Below are positions 1 through 6,717 of a stretch of DNA of 12,767 bases, piece by piece; within the stretch, counting starts at the first letter, position 1, and every line of letters begins with the position of its first letter. Where the stretch lies: the NCBI GenBank assembly GCA_027064565.1, contig JAMOPK010000187.1:1-12767 (forward strand). Reading direction: 5' to 3'. This DNA is from Caldifarciminota bacterium (GTDB lineage: Bacteria > Hydrothermota > Hydrothermia > B15-G9). Made by a program: the position numbers and the translations under genes. Under the pieces are notes generated by a model. It was not told where the DNA came from and searched no databases. It saw nothing but the letters and a program-made list of their open reading frames with translations.

Positions 1-2
1 TA

Positions 3-1043
3 GTTACTCATGAGTTTCCGATGTCATACCTTCAGGACATGGCAACCGTGGGGGATACCGTGTATCTCGCCTGCGATTACGGCGGAATCAGGAAGGTCGT
101 CCTTTCAGGGAGCGAAGTTTTCGGAATCTGGCATCTTGACACTCCGGGCTATGCGATTGCCGGAGCACCGCTTAACGATTCTTTAATTGCATCTGCCGGA
201 AAGATGGGTAAGATAGAACTTCTCAAGGTTAAAGGGAAGGGCGATAAGTTCCGGATATCCGAGGTTGCACTGCACAATATGGGGGGCGAAATCCATGATG
301 CCGTCAGCGTTGATGGCTATCTCTACATGGCAGGCGGCACCGCCGGCCTGCTTTATGCTGATGTTAAAGGACTTCTGCCCCATAATTTCTTTATTGACAC
401 ACTGGCGATGGATGGAATCTTGAGAAAGCTCACCATCGATACCTCCAGCATGAAGATTTACACGGCAAACGAATGGGGAGGGGCACATATCGTTGACGTC
501 ACTCGTCCCTGGCATCCAGGCCATGTTTACGAGTTTGAACTGAGCGACACCGCCGGCTATGTGTCGGACGTGGAAAAAAGCGGCAAATACTACTATCTGC
601 TAAGTATGCTCGGCAATTTAATGGTTTACGACAGGGAAAAGCCCGATCACATTGTAACGGTCACGTCAATAGGGGCATGGGGCTATGATATGGAGATATC
701 ATCAAATCTGATATTCGTTGCGGCGGACGACTCTGGACTGGTGATCTTCAAGATATCCGGTGATTCCCTGAAATTTGTGAAGAAATACGCTCTTGGTGGT
801 TTTGCACGGTCGGTGCTGATCAAGGGAGATTATGCGTTTGTCGTCGGTGTGGGCTATGATTACGAGAGCGGCTGGCTGGCAGTGCTGGACGTCCGGGATC
901 CGGGCAATCCCAAGATGATACAACGGATTCCCCTGCCCGGACTTGGTGAGAAGATAACTTATTGGCCGGAGCGAAATCTGTTTGTTGTAGCATCCTTCAA
1001 CTCAGGACTCATTTTTTATGAGCCACGTGGATTCGGGTTCTGA
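3..1043 (+). CDS. LVIVD-like beta-propeller protein, 5' end cut by window edge
   Basis: The reading frame has no stop back to the first bases of the window. The codons before the first ATG (position 21) encode VTHEFP, which fits the end of a preceding propeller strand, so the gene most likely starts upstream and ATG 21 is internal. Counting from that ATG, eight related segments of roughly 40-48 residues are visible, at about 5-30, 45-72, 92-117, 136-163, 181-207, 221-247, 262-295 and 311-337. Each has the pattern of a hydrophobic strand, a G/D turn, 'YLACDYGGI' or 'IFVAADDSGL', then a strand ending in V or I. This is the pattern of LVIVD-type and other beta-propellers, which are usually exported or surface proteins that bind partners rather than act as enzymes. 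No catalytic motif is seen, and the signal peptide, if any, is outside the window. The stop overlaps the start of the DUF58 gene by one base (TGATG), implying coupled translation. The fold is fairly sure; the function is unknown. Confidence 0.75.
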   Translation, partial: VTHEFPMSYLQDMATVGDTVYLACDYGGIRKVVLSGSEVFGIWHLDTPGYAIAGAPLNDSLIASAGKMGKIELLKVKGKGDKFRISEVALHNMGGEIHDAVSVDGYLYMAGGTAGLLYADVKGLLPHNFFIDTLAMDGILRKLTIDTSSMKIYTANEWGGAHIVDVTRPWHPGHVYEFELSDTAGYVSDVEKSGKYYYLLSMLGNLMVYDREKPDHIVTVTSIGAWGYDMEISSNLIFVAADDSGLVIFKISGDSLKFVKKYALGGFARSVLIKGDYAFVVGVGYDYESGWLAVLDVRDPGNPKMIQRIPLPGLGEKITYWPERNLFVVASFNSGLIFYEPRGFGF

Positions 1044-1960
1044 TGTCCCATCTGTCGTGTAATTGGTTGTTTAGGTATGAAAGGATCGGCACAAATATCA
1101 CACGGACGGGAACGTATTTCACTATCCTCACCCTTCTCGTGGGTGTCGCTGCAGTCAACACGGGCAACAATTTGCTATATGTCGTTCTGTCGATGATGCT
1201 GTCAATCATGGCCCTTTCGGGCTTTGAATCCCTCTTAAACATCAAAGGGCTGGAACCAGAAATAGCCGTTCCCGACGAAATCTATGCGAGAACCCCATCT
1301 TACGTTGCCGTTAAAATCAGAAATACCAAGCCTATCTCCTCGTTTGTAGTGAGGTGTCTTTTTCCGGAAAACAGCGAGCATATTGAGGAGGCTGTGGCGT
1401 TTATGGTGCCGGGAAACGGGGAAGTGGTCTTGCGTTGCAGAGCGATTTTCCCGCGCCGCGGCAGGTATCGCATTGAAAAGCTTTCGCTGATAACCACGTT
1501 TCCGTTCGGTTTCACCAACCGATGGCGGACTTTCGCCACCGACATCGAGGTGCTTGTTTACCCCCACATCCACGATGTAGCCCTGATGTTAATGGGGGAC
1601 GAAGAAGAGGCTGGCGAGATCGAAGGTGCCCGTAAGGAAGGCGTTGGCGGGGATTTCATCGGATTGAGGGAATACACTCCCCGGGACAAACTTTCGCTGA
1701 TCCACTGGAAAGCCTATTCCAGAACCGGGAAGCTTTATGTCAAGCAGTTTGCCGATAGAGAGGGAACCCGTGTTTTGATAGAACTCGGGGATAATGCGTC
1801 CGACTCGGACATCGAGGAAGCCGCTTCGCTTGCAGTCGCACACCTGAAAGCCGGCAATCTGGTGGCATTGAAGTTGGGGACACAGAAAAAGATCGACTAC
1901 GGCACCGGCGACCAACACCGACGCAAGATACTAACTGAGCTGGCGCTGTTCAATCTCTAA
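1043..1960 (+). CDS. DUF58 domain membrane protein
   Basis: A 305-residue protein. Two hydrophobic segments near the N terminus (about 24-39 and 43-60) form a membrane hairpin. A soluble domain follows, with the 'RRGRY' and 'TTFPFGF' stretches at about 138-157 and the DUF58 signature at 203-236: GDFIGLREYTPRDKLSLIHW, then KAYSRTGKLYVKQF. Members of this family normally sit beside MoxR-type AAA ATPases and VWA-domain proteins, and are thought to help assemble or regulate envelope complexes; the biochemical activity is not established. The C-terminal part after the signature is shorter than in many relatives, which continue into a VWA-like fold. The gene shares one base with the preceding propeller gene and has no clear Shine-Dalgarno of its own, so it is probably translationally coupled. 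No MoxR gene is visible here, but it could lie upstream. The 3' end overlaps the convergent barrel gene by 11 bp. Confidence 0.88.
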   Translation: MSHLSCNWLFRYERIGTNITRTGTYFTILTLLVGVAAVNTGNNLLYVVLSMMLSIMALSGFESLLNIKGLEPEIAVPDEIYARTPSYVAVKIRNTKPISSFVVRCLFPENSEHIEEAVAFMVPGNGEVVLRCRAIFPRRGRYRIEKLSLITTFPFGFTNRWRTFATDIEVLVYPHIHDVALMLMGDEEEAGEIEGARKEGVGGDFIGLREYTPRDKLSLIHWKAYSRTGKLYVKQFADREGTRVLIELGDNASDSDIEEAASLAVAHLKAGNLVALKLGTQKKIDYGTGDQHRRKILTELALFNL

Positions 1961-2558
1961 TACTAAGGGTTATCCCGGCGCTCGCGCGTGGCAACCACGG
2001 GATTTCGCCCCTCCTGTCAACCCTGGTCCATGAAGTATCGACCATTGCGGGATACAGAGCCTCGAAACTGCCTTTATAAATGCCCAGAGCTGCCCAGATC
2101 CCGTAAGAGCTCTTTTTGCGCTCCCACCTGTGATACTTGGCCCTGACCCATGCGCCGCCACCCCATACGGGCACTATCGTGCCTCCGAGGTTGACATCGG
2201 CCTCTGGAAAGGTCAGGTCATAGCTGAGAAGCGACAGGCCTGTCGATAGTTCCCACCCCCATTTGTTCTGCTTCCGGACGAAATCCTTTTGATATCCGAT
2301 GGAGAACTCTGAGAGGTTGGCGGAGGCCTTGACTATGTTGAGTTCGTATCTCTGGCGATAATACTCGTAATAGGGCTCTTTGAATCCGTAAAATGAGGTG
2401 GATACCGAAAGGGTCACGTGACTGAAGGAGTCCGGCGTGAAGATCGATATCTCTCCGCCTATGAGGAACCCGTTTGTGTAGAGCGGCGATATCCGGGTAA
2501 CCCCGCCCGAATAGATGGTAAAAAACAGAGAGGTCAGCAGATATAGCAGTTGTGTCAT
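1950..2558 (-). CDS. Predicted outer-membrane beta-barrel protein (hypothetical)
   Basis: A 202-residue protein with an uncharged hydrophobic N terminus (MTQLLYLLTSLFFTIYSGG), read as a short signal peptide. The rest alternates polar and aromatic or hydrophobic residues in strand-length blocks with many Tyr, Trp and Gly residues (for example GWELSTGLSLLSYDL at about 101-115, and YGIWAALGIY at 152-161). This is the texture of a small outer-membrane barrel, although the C terminus (ITLSIRD) does not end in the usual aromatic residue. I do not recognise a named family. It is the last gene of a three-gene minus-strand operon. Its ATG overlaps the deoC stop (ATGA, 4 bp) and lies 2 bases after a strong GGAGGAG. 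Its 3' end invades the convergent DUF58 gene by 11 bp. Surface exposure is inference. Confidence 0.7.
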   Translation of the reverse strand: MTQLLYLLTSLFFTIYSGGVTRISPLYTNGFLIGGEISIFTPDSFSHVTLSVSTSFYGFKEPYYEYYRQRYELNIVKASANLSEFSIGYQKDFVRKQNKWGWELSTGLSLLSYDLTFPEADVNLGGTIVPVWGGGAWVRAKYHRWERKKSSYGIWAALGIYKGSFEALYPAMVDTSWTRVDRRGEIPWLPRASAGITLSIRD

Positions 2559-3223
2559 CGCTCCTCCGTTAAAGTTTCGATGATGTGGACGCTTCTCGAC
2601 GCCCCGATCACATCGGCACCGGCCGAAATCATTTCAAGGGCTGTTTCGGCATCTCGAATCCCGCCAGCCGCTTTGACTTTGAGACCGAACTCCCGGGCTT
2701 TGCGCGCTAACAGTCGGACATCGTGGACAGTGGCCCCGGAAGGACCGAATCCGGTCGATGTTTTGACGAAATGTGCCCCTGCTTTTGCGATCAGCTCCAC
2801 CGCTTTGAGCTTTTCGTCATCGGTCAGGTAAGCTGTCTCGATGATGACCTTGACAGTGCGTCCCTGTGCGGCCTCGACAACGGCCTTTATGTCCGAAACG
2901 ACGTAGGAATAGAATCCGCTCTTGAACCTCCCGATGTGCATGACCATGTCTATCTCGTCGGCACCGTCTTCCACGGCCTTCCGGGTTTCAAAAGCTTTCG
3001 CTTCGGTGGCACACGCTCCGAGCGGGAAACCGACCACGCTGCATGTCAGGATGCCGGTCCCGTCCAGTTTGTCTGCCACAATCTGGACGAATGAGCTGTT
3101 TACGCACACCGACCTGAACCTATACTTGAGGGCCTCGTCGATGACTTTGAAAACGTCGGAATCCGTGGCATCGGGCTTGAGAATGGTGTGATCTATCCTT
3201 GCTGCAAGCTCTTCTCTCGTCAT
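2555..3223 (-). CDS. deoC: Deoxyribose-phosphate aldolase
   Basis: A 222-residue class I aldolase, the usual bacterial length (EC 4.1.2.4). It cleaves 2-deoxy-D-ribose 5-phosphate to glyceraldehyde 3-phosphate and acetaldehyde in cytoplasmic deoxynucleoside catabolism. Family motifs are complete: DHTILKPDAT at 11-20, GFPLG at 65-69, EIDMVMHIG with the catalytic Asp at 92, HFVKTSTGFGPSGAT with the Schiff-base Lys at 154, and KVKAAGGIR with the second active-site Lys at 184. The C-terminal phosphate-binding stretch reads IGASRSV. The start is set by TAGGAGG a few bases upstream; the first bases of this Shine-Dalgarno form the TAG stop of the preceding barrel gene (9-bp gap). Position between two predicted outer-membrane barrels is unusual, since deoC normally sits with deoxynucleoside kinase, phosphorylase or transporter genes. 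The assignment is very sure. Confidence 0.97.
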   Translation of the reverse strand: MTREELAARIDHTILKPDATDSDVFKVIDEALKYRFRSVCVNSSFVQIVADKLDGTGILTCSVVGFPLGACATEAKAFETRKAVEDGADEIDMVMHIGRFKSGFYSYVVSDIKAVVEAAQGRTVKVIIETAYLTDDEKLKAVELIAKAGAHFVKTSTGFGPSGATVHDVRLLARKAREFGLKVKAAGGIRDAETALEMISAGADVIGASRSVHIIETLTEER

Positions 3224-3232
3224 GATTTCCTC

Positions 3233-3784
3233 CTACCATGTGTAGTAAATTCCCCAGCCGAGGCCTATGCTTCCGTAATTGACCTCTTCGTTTTCCGGGA
3301 TGTTGAAGATATAACGGTAAACGTGGTAGTAAGCGTTGACCTCGATGTCCATCGCTATGCCCTGATAGCTAACCCGTGATGCGCTCAATGGAATGAAAGC
3401 CTGAAGCCCGACGGCGTATATGCCACCGGCAAGCCTGACCTCCTGCGTGTTGCCGCCACCGTGGGAAGCGATATACTGGTACTTGCTGTTGCCCTCGATA
3501 CCAAATGCCATATAAGGGGTGATGGAGGTGTAAGTGGGAAAATATTTGATGACACGAACCCCCCATTTGGCCCACGAATAAGGTTTATCCACAAGCGTGC
3601 CGTTTTCAATCTCCTGAGTCCGACCGACATGGAATGCACCGAAAGCCCTCAATCCTACGCCCGGCTTAAAATTCTTCTGGATCGAAAGCCCATAGGCTAT
3701 GGGATCGATAAAGAAACCAACTTCCCAGTTGGGAACAGGCCTGAGATAGCCTGTGAGAAACATTGCCAGCATCAAGTTAACCAT
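3233..3784 (-). CDS. Predicted outer-membrane beta-barrel protein (hypothetical)
   Basis: A 183-residue protein when started at the ATG at 3784, which has AAGGAGG five bases upstream. The open frame continues to 3856, but that extension runs through the predicted promoter. The N terminus (MVNLMLAMFLTGYL) is hydrophobic but lacks the usual Lys or Arg, so the signal peptide call is weak. The body alternates Gly and aromatic residues in strand-like blocks (WEVGFFIDPIAYGLSI at 20-35, GVGLRAFGAFHVGR at 42-55, AGGIYAVGLQAFIPL at 119-133). It ends SIGLGWGIYYTW, with a terminal aromatic residue as in outer-membrane barrels recognised by the BAM machinery. No specific family is recognised. It is the first gene of the operon with deoC and a second barrel-like protein. 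Function (porin, adhesin or structural) cannot be told. Confidence 0.7.
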   Translation of the reverse strand: MVNLMLAMFLTGYLRPVPNWEVGFFIDPIAYGLSIQKNFKPGVGLRAFGAFHVGRTQEIENGTLVDKPYSWAKWGVRVIKYFPTYTSITPYMAFGIEGNSKYQYIASHGGGNTQEVRLAGGIYAVGLQAFIPLSASRVSYQGIAMDIEVNAYYHVYRYIFNIPENEEVNYGSIGLGWGIYYTW

Positions 3785-3789
3785 TGTTT

Positions 3790-3796
3790 CCTCCTT
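3790..3796 (-). promoter_or_regulatory. Shine-Dalgarno AAGGAGG deciding the start of the barrel gene
   Basis: On the minus strand AAGGAGG stands five bases (AAACA) before the ATG at 3784. It selects this start over the 24-codon longer open frame, which has no comparable site. Confidence 0.85.
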
Positions 3797-3826
3797 GTTT
3801 GGTTCCGTGTTCCCTGTGATGTGGAA

Positions 3827-3856
3827 ACCATAACGTTGGCGTTCCACCGATGTCAA
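3827..3856 (-). promoter_or_regulatory. Predicted sigma70-type promoter for the barrel-deoC-barrel operon
   Basis: Minus strand: a perfect -35 TTGACA (3851-3856), an 18-bp spacer and a -10 TATGGT (3827-3832, 4 of 6 matches). Transcription would start near 3820, leaving a leader of about 35 bases with the AAGGAGG site. A second TTGACT lies just upstream (3861-3866), so that GGTTGAC occurs twice with a 10-bp period. This could be a tandem -35 or an activator half-site pair. Confidence 0.5.
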
Positions 3857-4157
3857 CCACAGTCAACCTTTTAAAATCATTTTTCAAGGGTTAAGGTTAT
3901 TTCTGCCTTGAGGCAGTGTCAAGCTTGGATTGTCCGTTTGGGAGTCGGAAGGCGGGACGGCCATCAAACTTTACCTGCTGAAGCTATAGACCGTTTACTT
4001 TGTGGTGGCAAACATAACTGGCGGATTATCAAAGAATTATAAGCTGCAGAACTGTTCCAATCTCTTTGCATAACTGATCGTCCCCGTCCGCATCTCGCCC
4101 CGCCGCCATCGCTTCATCAATCCTCGCCATCTCACACGAGGTATCCTTTACTCCATG

Positions 4158-4251
4158 TCCCATCTCTCTGTGTTCACCGTGTCCCTGTGTGATTTTTATT
4201 TCGTTTTTCACACGGAGACACAGAGGGCACAGAGAAATAAAAATTCCCATC
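4158..4251. repeat. MITE/REP-like palindromic element bracketed by 7-bp direct repeats
   Basis: Two arms, 4166-4192 (beginning CTCTGTG) and 4208-4234 (ending CACAGAG), are inverted copies matching at 21 of 27 positions around a short T-rich loop. A second, perfect 11-bp inverted pair (ATTTTTATTTC at 4192-4202, GAAATAAAAAT at 4234-4244) overlaps the first, so the two hairpins are alternatives. TCCCATC occurs immediately outside on both sides (4158-4164 and 4245-4251), like a target-site duplication. It has no coding capacity. CTCTGTG/CACAGAG-type palindromes are familiar as dispersed repeats in many environmental genomes; only one copy is in this window, so repetitiveness is not shown here. 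Confidence 0.6.
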
Positions 4252-4283
4252 ACAAACAAAATGGCAAATGGTCCCACTTTGCG

Positions 4284-4312
4284 TTGACTGAATGGTGAGT
4301 TTGGGCAATAAT
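4284..4312 (+). promoter_or_regulatory. Predicted promoter for the GT9 gene, leaderless arrangement
   Basis: TTGACT (4284-4289, 5 of 6), an exact 17-bp spacer and AATAAT (4307-4312, 5 of 6). Only eight bases separate the -10 box from the ATG at 4321, so the expected transcription start falls on or next to the A of the start codon. No Shine-Dalgarno is present before the ATG, in agreement with a leaderless message. Confidence 0.6.
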
Positions 4313-4320
4313 TCCAGCCC

Positions 4321-5391
4321 ATGAAAAGGATTGGCATCATCCCGATATTCGGCATAGGCGACCTGCTCATGGCCACGCCTGCCATAAGAAACCTGAAGGA
4401 GAACCTGCCTGACCATTCTATCGAGATCTTCGTAATGTCAAAAGTCCACCTTGATGTTTTGAAAGGCAATCCTCACATCGACAGAATACATTTTTTCCCG
4501 TTTTTGAAGGCTTCAAAGTTCGAGGCTCTCAGGTTCCTTTTGGGTTTCAGGGGGAAATTTGACGTAACCATCAACTTCTATCCCTCTAATCGTTACCATT
4601 ACAACGTTTTCGCCTTTCTCCTTGGTGCTCCCATCAGGCTCGGACACAGGTATCTCAAAGATGACCTGATTTCACTGAATTTTTTGAAAAATAGAACTAT
4701 CAAAGAACGTTTCGACAGACACGTGGTTTTGCAGAATCTCGATCTGATAAAGTTGTTGGGCCTCAGGGACGATAATCTCGTTGATTACCCGCTACAGTAT
4801 CTCCTTGAGCCACATGAAATCGAAGAAGCGGAAAAATTCCCTGCCTTTCAAAAACGTGAAGGAGTGGTTATAGGTATCCATCCGGGAACGAGCAAATTGA
4901 AAGGGCACATTAACAGGCGATGGCCGCCTGAACGGTTTGCCGAATTCATTGACCTTTTTCATCAAAAATTCACCCAGAGCAGGGTGCTGGTGTTTGGCGG
5001 GCCCGAGGACATCGACGCCAAAGAGAGGATTCGAGACCTCGTGAGGGAAAAGGACAGGCTATTTCTGGTTGATACCCCAACCATCAGGCAGGCTGCTGCT
5101 TTGATCCACAGATGCGACATCTTTGTAAGCAACGATTCCGGACTCATGCATCTTGCTGCGGCGGTGGGAGTGCCCACAGTGGCCATATTTGGCCCAACAA
5201 ATTACAGATGGGTGCATCCATGGAAGGTGGAGCACCGAATAGTCTCGCTGGAACTCCCCTGTAGCCCGTGTTTTTATTACTCCCCACGGCCTTTGAAATG
5301 TCAGGCCGGTCTCGACTTCAAATGCTTGAAGGAATTGCCCGCCAGCATGGTGATGGGGGCGGTGGAAGAATTGCTTGCATCAATCAAATAA
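4321..5391 (+). CDS. Glycosyltransferase family 9 (heptosyltransferase-like)
   Basis: A 356-residue GT-B enzyme of normal family length, acting at the cytoplasmic face of the inner membrane. It is expected to add a heptose or related sugar from an ADP-activated donor to the LPS core or another envelope glycan. The N terminus (IGIIPIFGIGDLLMATPAIR, residues 4-23) is the classic family 9 first strand and loop, fixing the start at 4321 although no ribosome binding site precedes it; an in-frame stop at 4309-4311 excludes a longer start. The donor-site motifs are HPGTSKLKG (187-195), RRWPPERFAE (199-208) and FVSNDSGLMHLAAAVGVPT (268-286), with the Asp-Ser-Gly and His277 typical of the family. Near the C terminus Cys 314, 317, 327 and 335 form the Cys cluster seen in part of the family. 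It stands alone, convergent with and overlapping the endonuclease Q gene by 12 bp. The exact acceptor is unknown; no waa/rfa neighbours are visible. Confidence 0.93.
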   Translation: MKRIGIIPIFGIGDLLMATPAIRNLKENLPDHSIEIFVMSKVHLDVLKGNPHIDRIHFFPFLKASKFEALRFLLGFRGKFDVTINFYPSNRYHYNVFAFLLGAPIRLGHRYLKDDLISLNFLKNRTIKERFDRHVVLQNLDLIKLLGLRDDNLVDYPLQYLLEPHEIEEAEKFPAFQKREGVVIGIHPGTSKLKGHINRRWPPERFAEFIDLFHQKFTQSRVLVFGGPEDIDAKERIRDLVREKDRLFLVDTPTIRQAAALIHRCDIFVSNDSGLMHLAAAVGVPTVAIFGPTNYRWVHPWKVEHRIVSLELPCSPCFYYSPRPLKCQAGLDFKCLKELPASMVMGAVEELLASIK

Positions 5392-6714
5392 ACTTAACTG
5401 TTTGGGTTTTCCGGGCTTCTTGTGCGTGGATTTTGGTTCGGCTTTATGCCTTTCGGATTCAGAGGCGGGCTTTACGGAAAACAGATCCCCCGTATCGGTT
5501 CCGGTTCTCTCCCCCATGTCCACGATTATGCCGACCTTACCGTAAACTCCGTCAAAACCGGGTTCGACGTGGACTTTGCCTTCCCTTACGCTCTTCACAG
5601 CTGCGGCTATCTCCCGACCGGCAACGCTCGCAATCCTCTCGATAGGCGTCTCTAACAAAATTTCAAGCTCCGGACCCAGAGTTTGAACCATGCGATCGTA
5701 TTCTTTCTGCACCCTTTTGGACGTTTTGCCCACCTTTAGCACGTCGGCGATTATCTCGTTCAAAGGGACAAGGTGTTTGAACGGGATGGCCTGTGGCGGC
5801 CTGAATCCCTCAGGCCGATCGGCAAGGGTTTCCACCCTGTGCAGCACCCCGACTGTCAAGGGCCTGCCGCACACCGGACAGATTCCGCCGTTTGCGATCG
5901 TCTCTCTCGGATGATACCGCACGCCGCAGATTCTGTGTCCATCGTAATGATATTTGCCCTCCTCCGGGAAAAATTCGATGGTGAAAAGGAATTTTTCTCT
6001 GTCCTTCTCGTAGAGGACCCGCTTTAATTCAAAATAGTCGAGCGGCTCAGAGAAAACGTTGGCTTCCCTGCCCAATCTCGATGGCGAATGTGCGTCGGAA
6101 TTCGATACAAGCACGTATCTGTCGAGCTCCGAGATACGCCAGTTCATCGGCGGGTCAGATGACAGTCCTGTTTCCATGGCAATGGGTTCGTTCAGGTATT
6201 CCCCAAAGGCCTCTTCCACGGAATCGTAGCCGGAATTTGCCCCGTAAAGCGAATACCACGGAGTCCAGATGTGTGCCGGGATGATCATAACCTCTTCGGA
6301 AATCTCTCTAACGATTTCCACCAGCTGTTTGACACTCAGGCCGAAAGTCGGGCGTCCATCAGCCACAAGGTCGCCGTAAGGCGCAAGTTTTGCCGCGAGC
6401 TTCTCCACTGTCTCGAAATCAGGGAATAGCAGAACGATATGGATCCTGCGGACCTTGCCCCCATCGCTGTAAATGTGGGACGTTTCGCATGAGAGCATGA
6501 AATTCACGCCGCCATAGGTGTAAATTCCCGGAGCTGTCGGTGAGAGTTTCTCCTGCAACTCTTTCCGCCAGAGGGGATGCAGGACATCGCCGGTGCCGAC
6601 CAGCGATATACCCTTCAACCTCGCATGATAAGCTATTCCATCCAGGTTCATGTCTCTGGACGTGGCACGTGAGTAATGGGAATGGATGTGCAGGTCAGCG
6701 ATGTAGTATCTCAT
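5380..6714 (-). CDS. Endonuclease Q-type PHP nuclease with C-terminal clamp-binding motif
   Basis: A 444-residue protein of the TIGR00375/EndoQ family. Known members, from Thermococcales and Bacillus, nick DNA 5' of deaminated bases (uracil, hypoxanthine, xanthine) and abasic sites. The PHP metal site is visible as DLHIHSHYS (7-15), GTGD (40-43), the CETSHIY region (76-82), PAHIWTPW (146-153) and SNSDAHS with Asp207. A Zn-binding module follows, with Cys263, Cys279 and Cys282 (GGICPVCGRPL) and the family's LHRVETLADRP stretch. The conserved core ends around GFDGVYGKVGI (386-396). About 45 extra residues follow, rich in Lys, Ser, Thr and Pro and probably disordered, ending QLSLFD. QL(S/D)LF is the consensus by which bacterial proteins bind the DNA polymerase III beta clamp. 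The start has GAGGTGA upstream, overlapping the end of the methyltransferase gene (3-bp gap). Family assignment is sure; clamp binding is inference. Confidence 0.92.
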   Translation of the reverse strand: MRYYIADLHIHSHYSRATSRDMNLDGIAYHARLKGISLVGTGDVLHPLWRKELQEKLSPTAPGIYTYGGVNFMLSCETSHIYSDGGKVRRIHIVLLFPDFETVEKLAAKLAPYGDLVADGRPTFGLSVKQLVEIVREISEEVMIIPAHIWTPWYSLYGANSGYDSVEEAFGEYLNEPIAMETGLSSDPPMNWRISELDRYVLVSNSDAHSPSRLGREANVFSEPLDYFELKRVLYEKDREKFLFTIEFFPEEGKYHYDGHRICGVRYHPRETIANGGICPVCGRPLTVGVLHRVETLADRPEGFRPPQAIPFKHLVPLNEIIADVLKVGKTSKRVQKEYDRMVQTLGPELEILLETPIERIASVAGREIAAAVKSVREGKVHVEPGFDGVYGKVGIIVDMGERTGTDTGDLFSVKPASESERHKAEPKSTHKKPGKPKQLSLFD

Positions 6715-6717
6715 GGT

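Larger units (their letters stand above)
3785..4320. other. Gene-free divergent intergenic region
   Basis: This 536-bp stretch separates two divergent transcription units. It contains, left to right: the leader and promoter of the barrel operon (to 3868); a perfect short hairpin CTGCCTTGAGGCAG (3903-3916); about 240 bp in which I see nothing recognisable (3917-4157); the MITE-like palindromic element (4158-4251); and the glycosyltransferase promoter (4284-4312). Open frames crossing it have no convincing start or protein character. Confidence 0.75.

Noticed and set aside
3785..3856. Longer barrel protein starting at 3856.
   Set aside because: The extension covers the predicted promoter and the AAGGAGG site, and puts charged residues before the hydrophobic N terminus.
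3903..3916. Perfect hairpin CTGCCTTGAGGCAG as terminator or operator.
   Set aside because: The stem is only five base pairs, there is no T-run, and no gene ends nearby; it could arise by chance.
4029..4469. Minus-strand open frame of 146 codons across the intergenic region and the start of the GT9 gene.
   Set aside because: It reads antisense through the conserved GT9 N terminus and through the palindromic element, has no ribosome binding site and no protein-like or family pattern.
5268..5655. Plus-strand open frames after and across the GT9 3' end.
   Set aside because: They are antisense to the endonuclease Q tail and Zn-module region, with Arg/Pro-rich shadow composition and no ribosome binding site.
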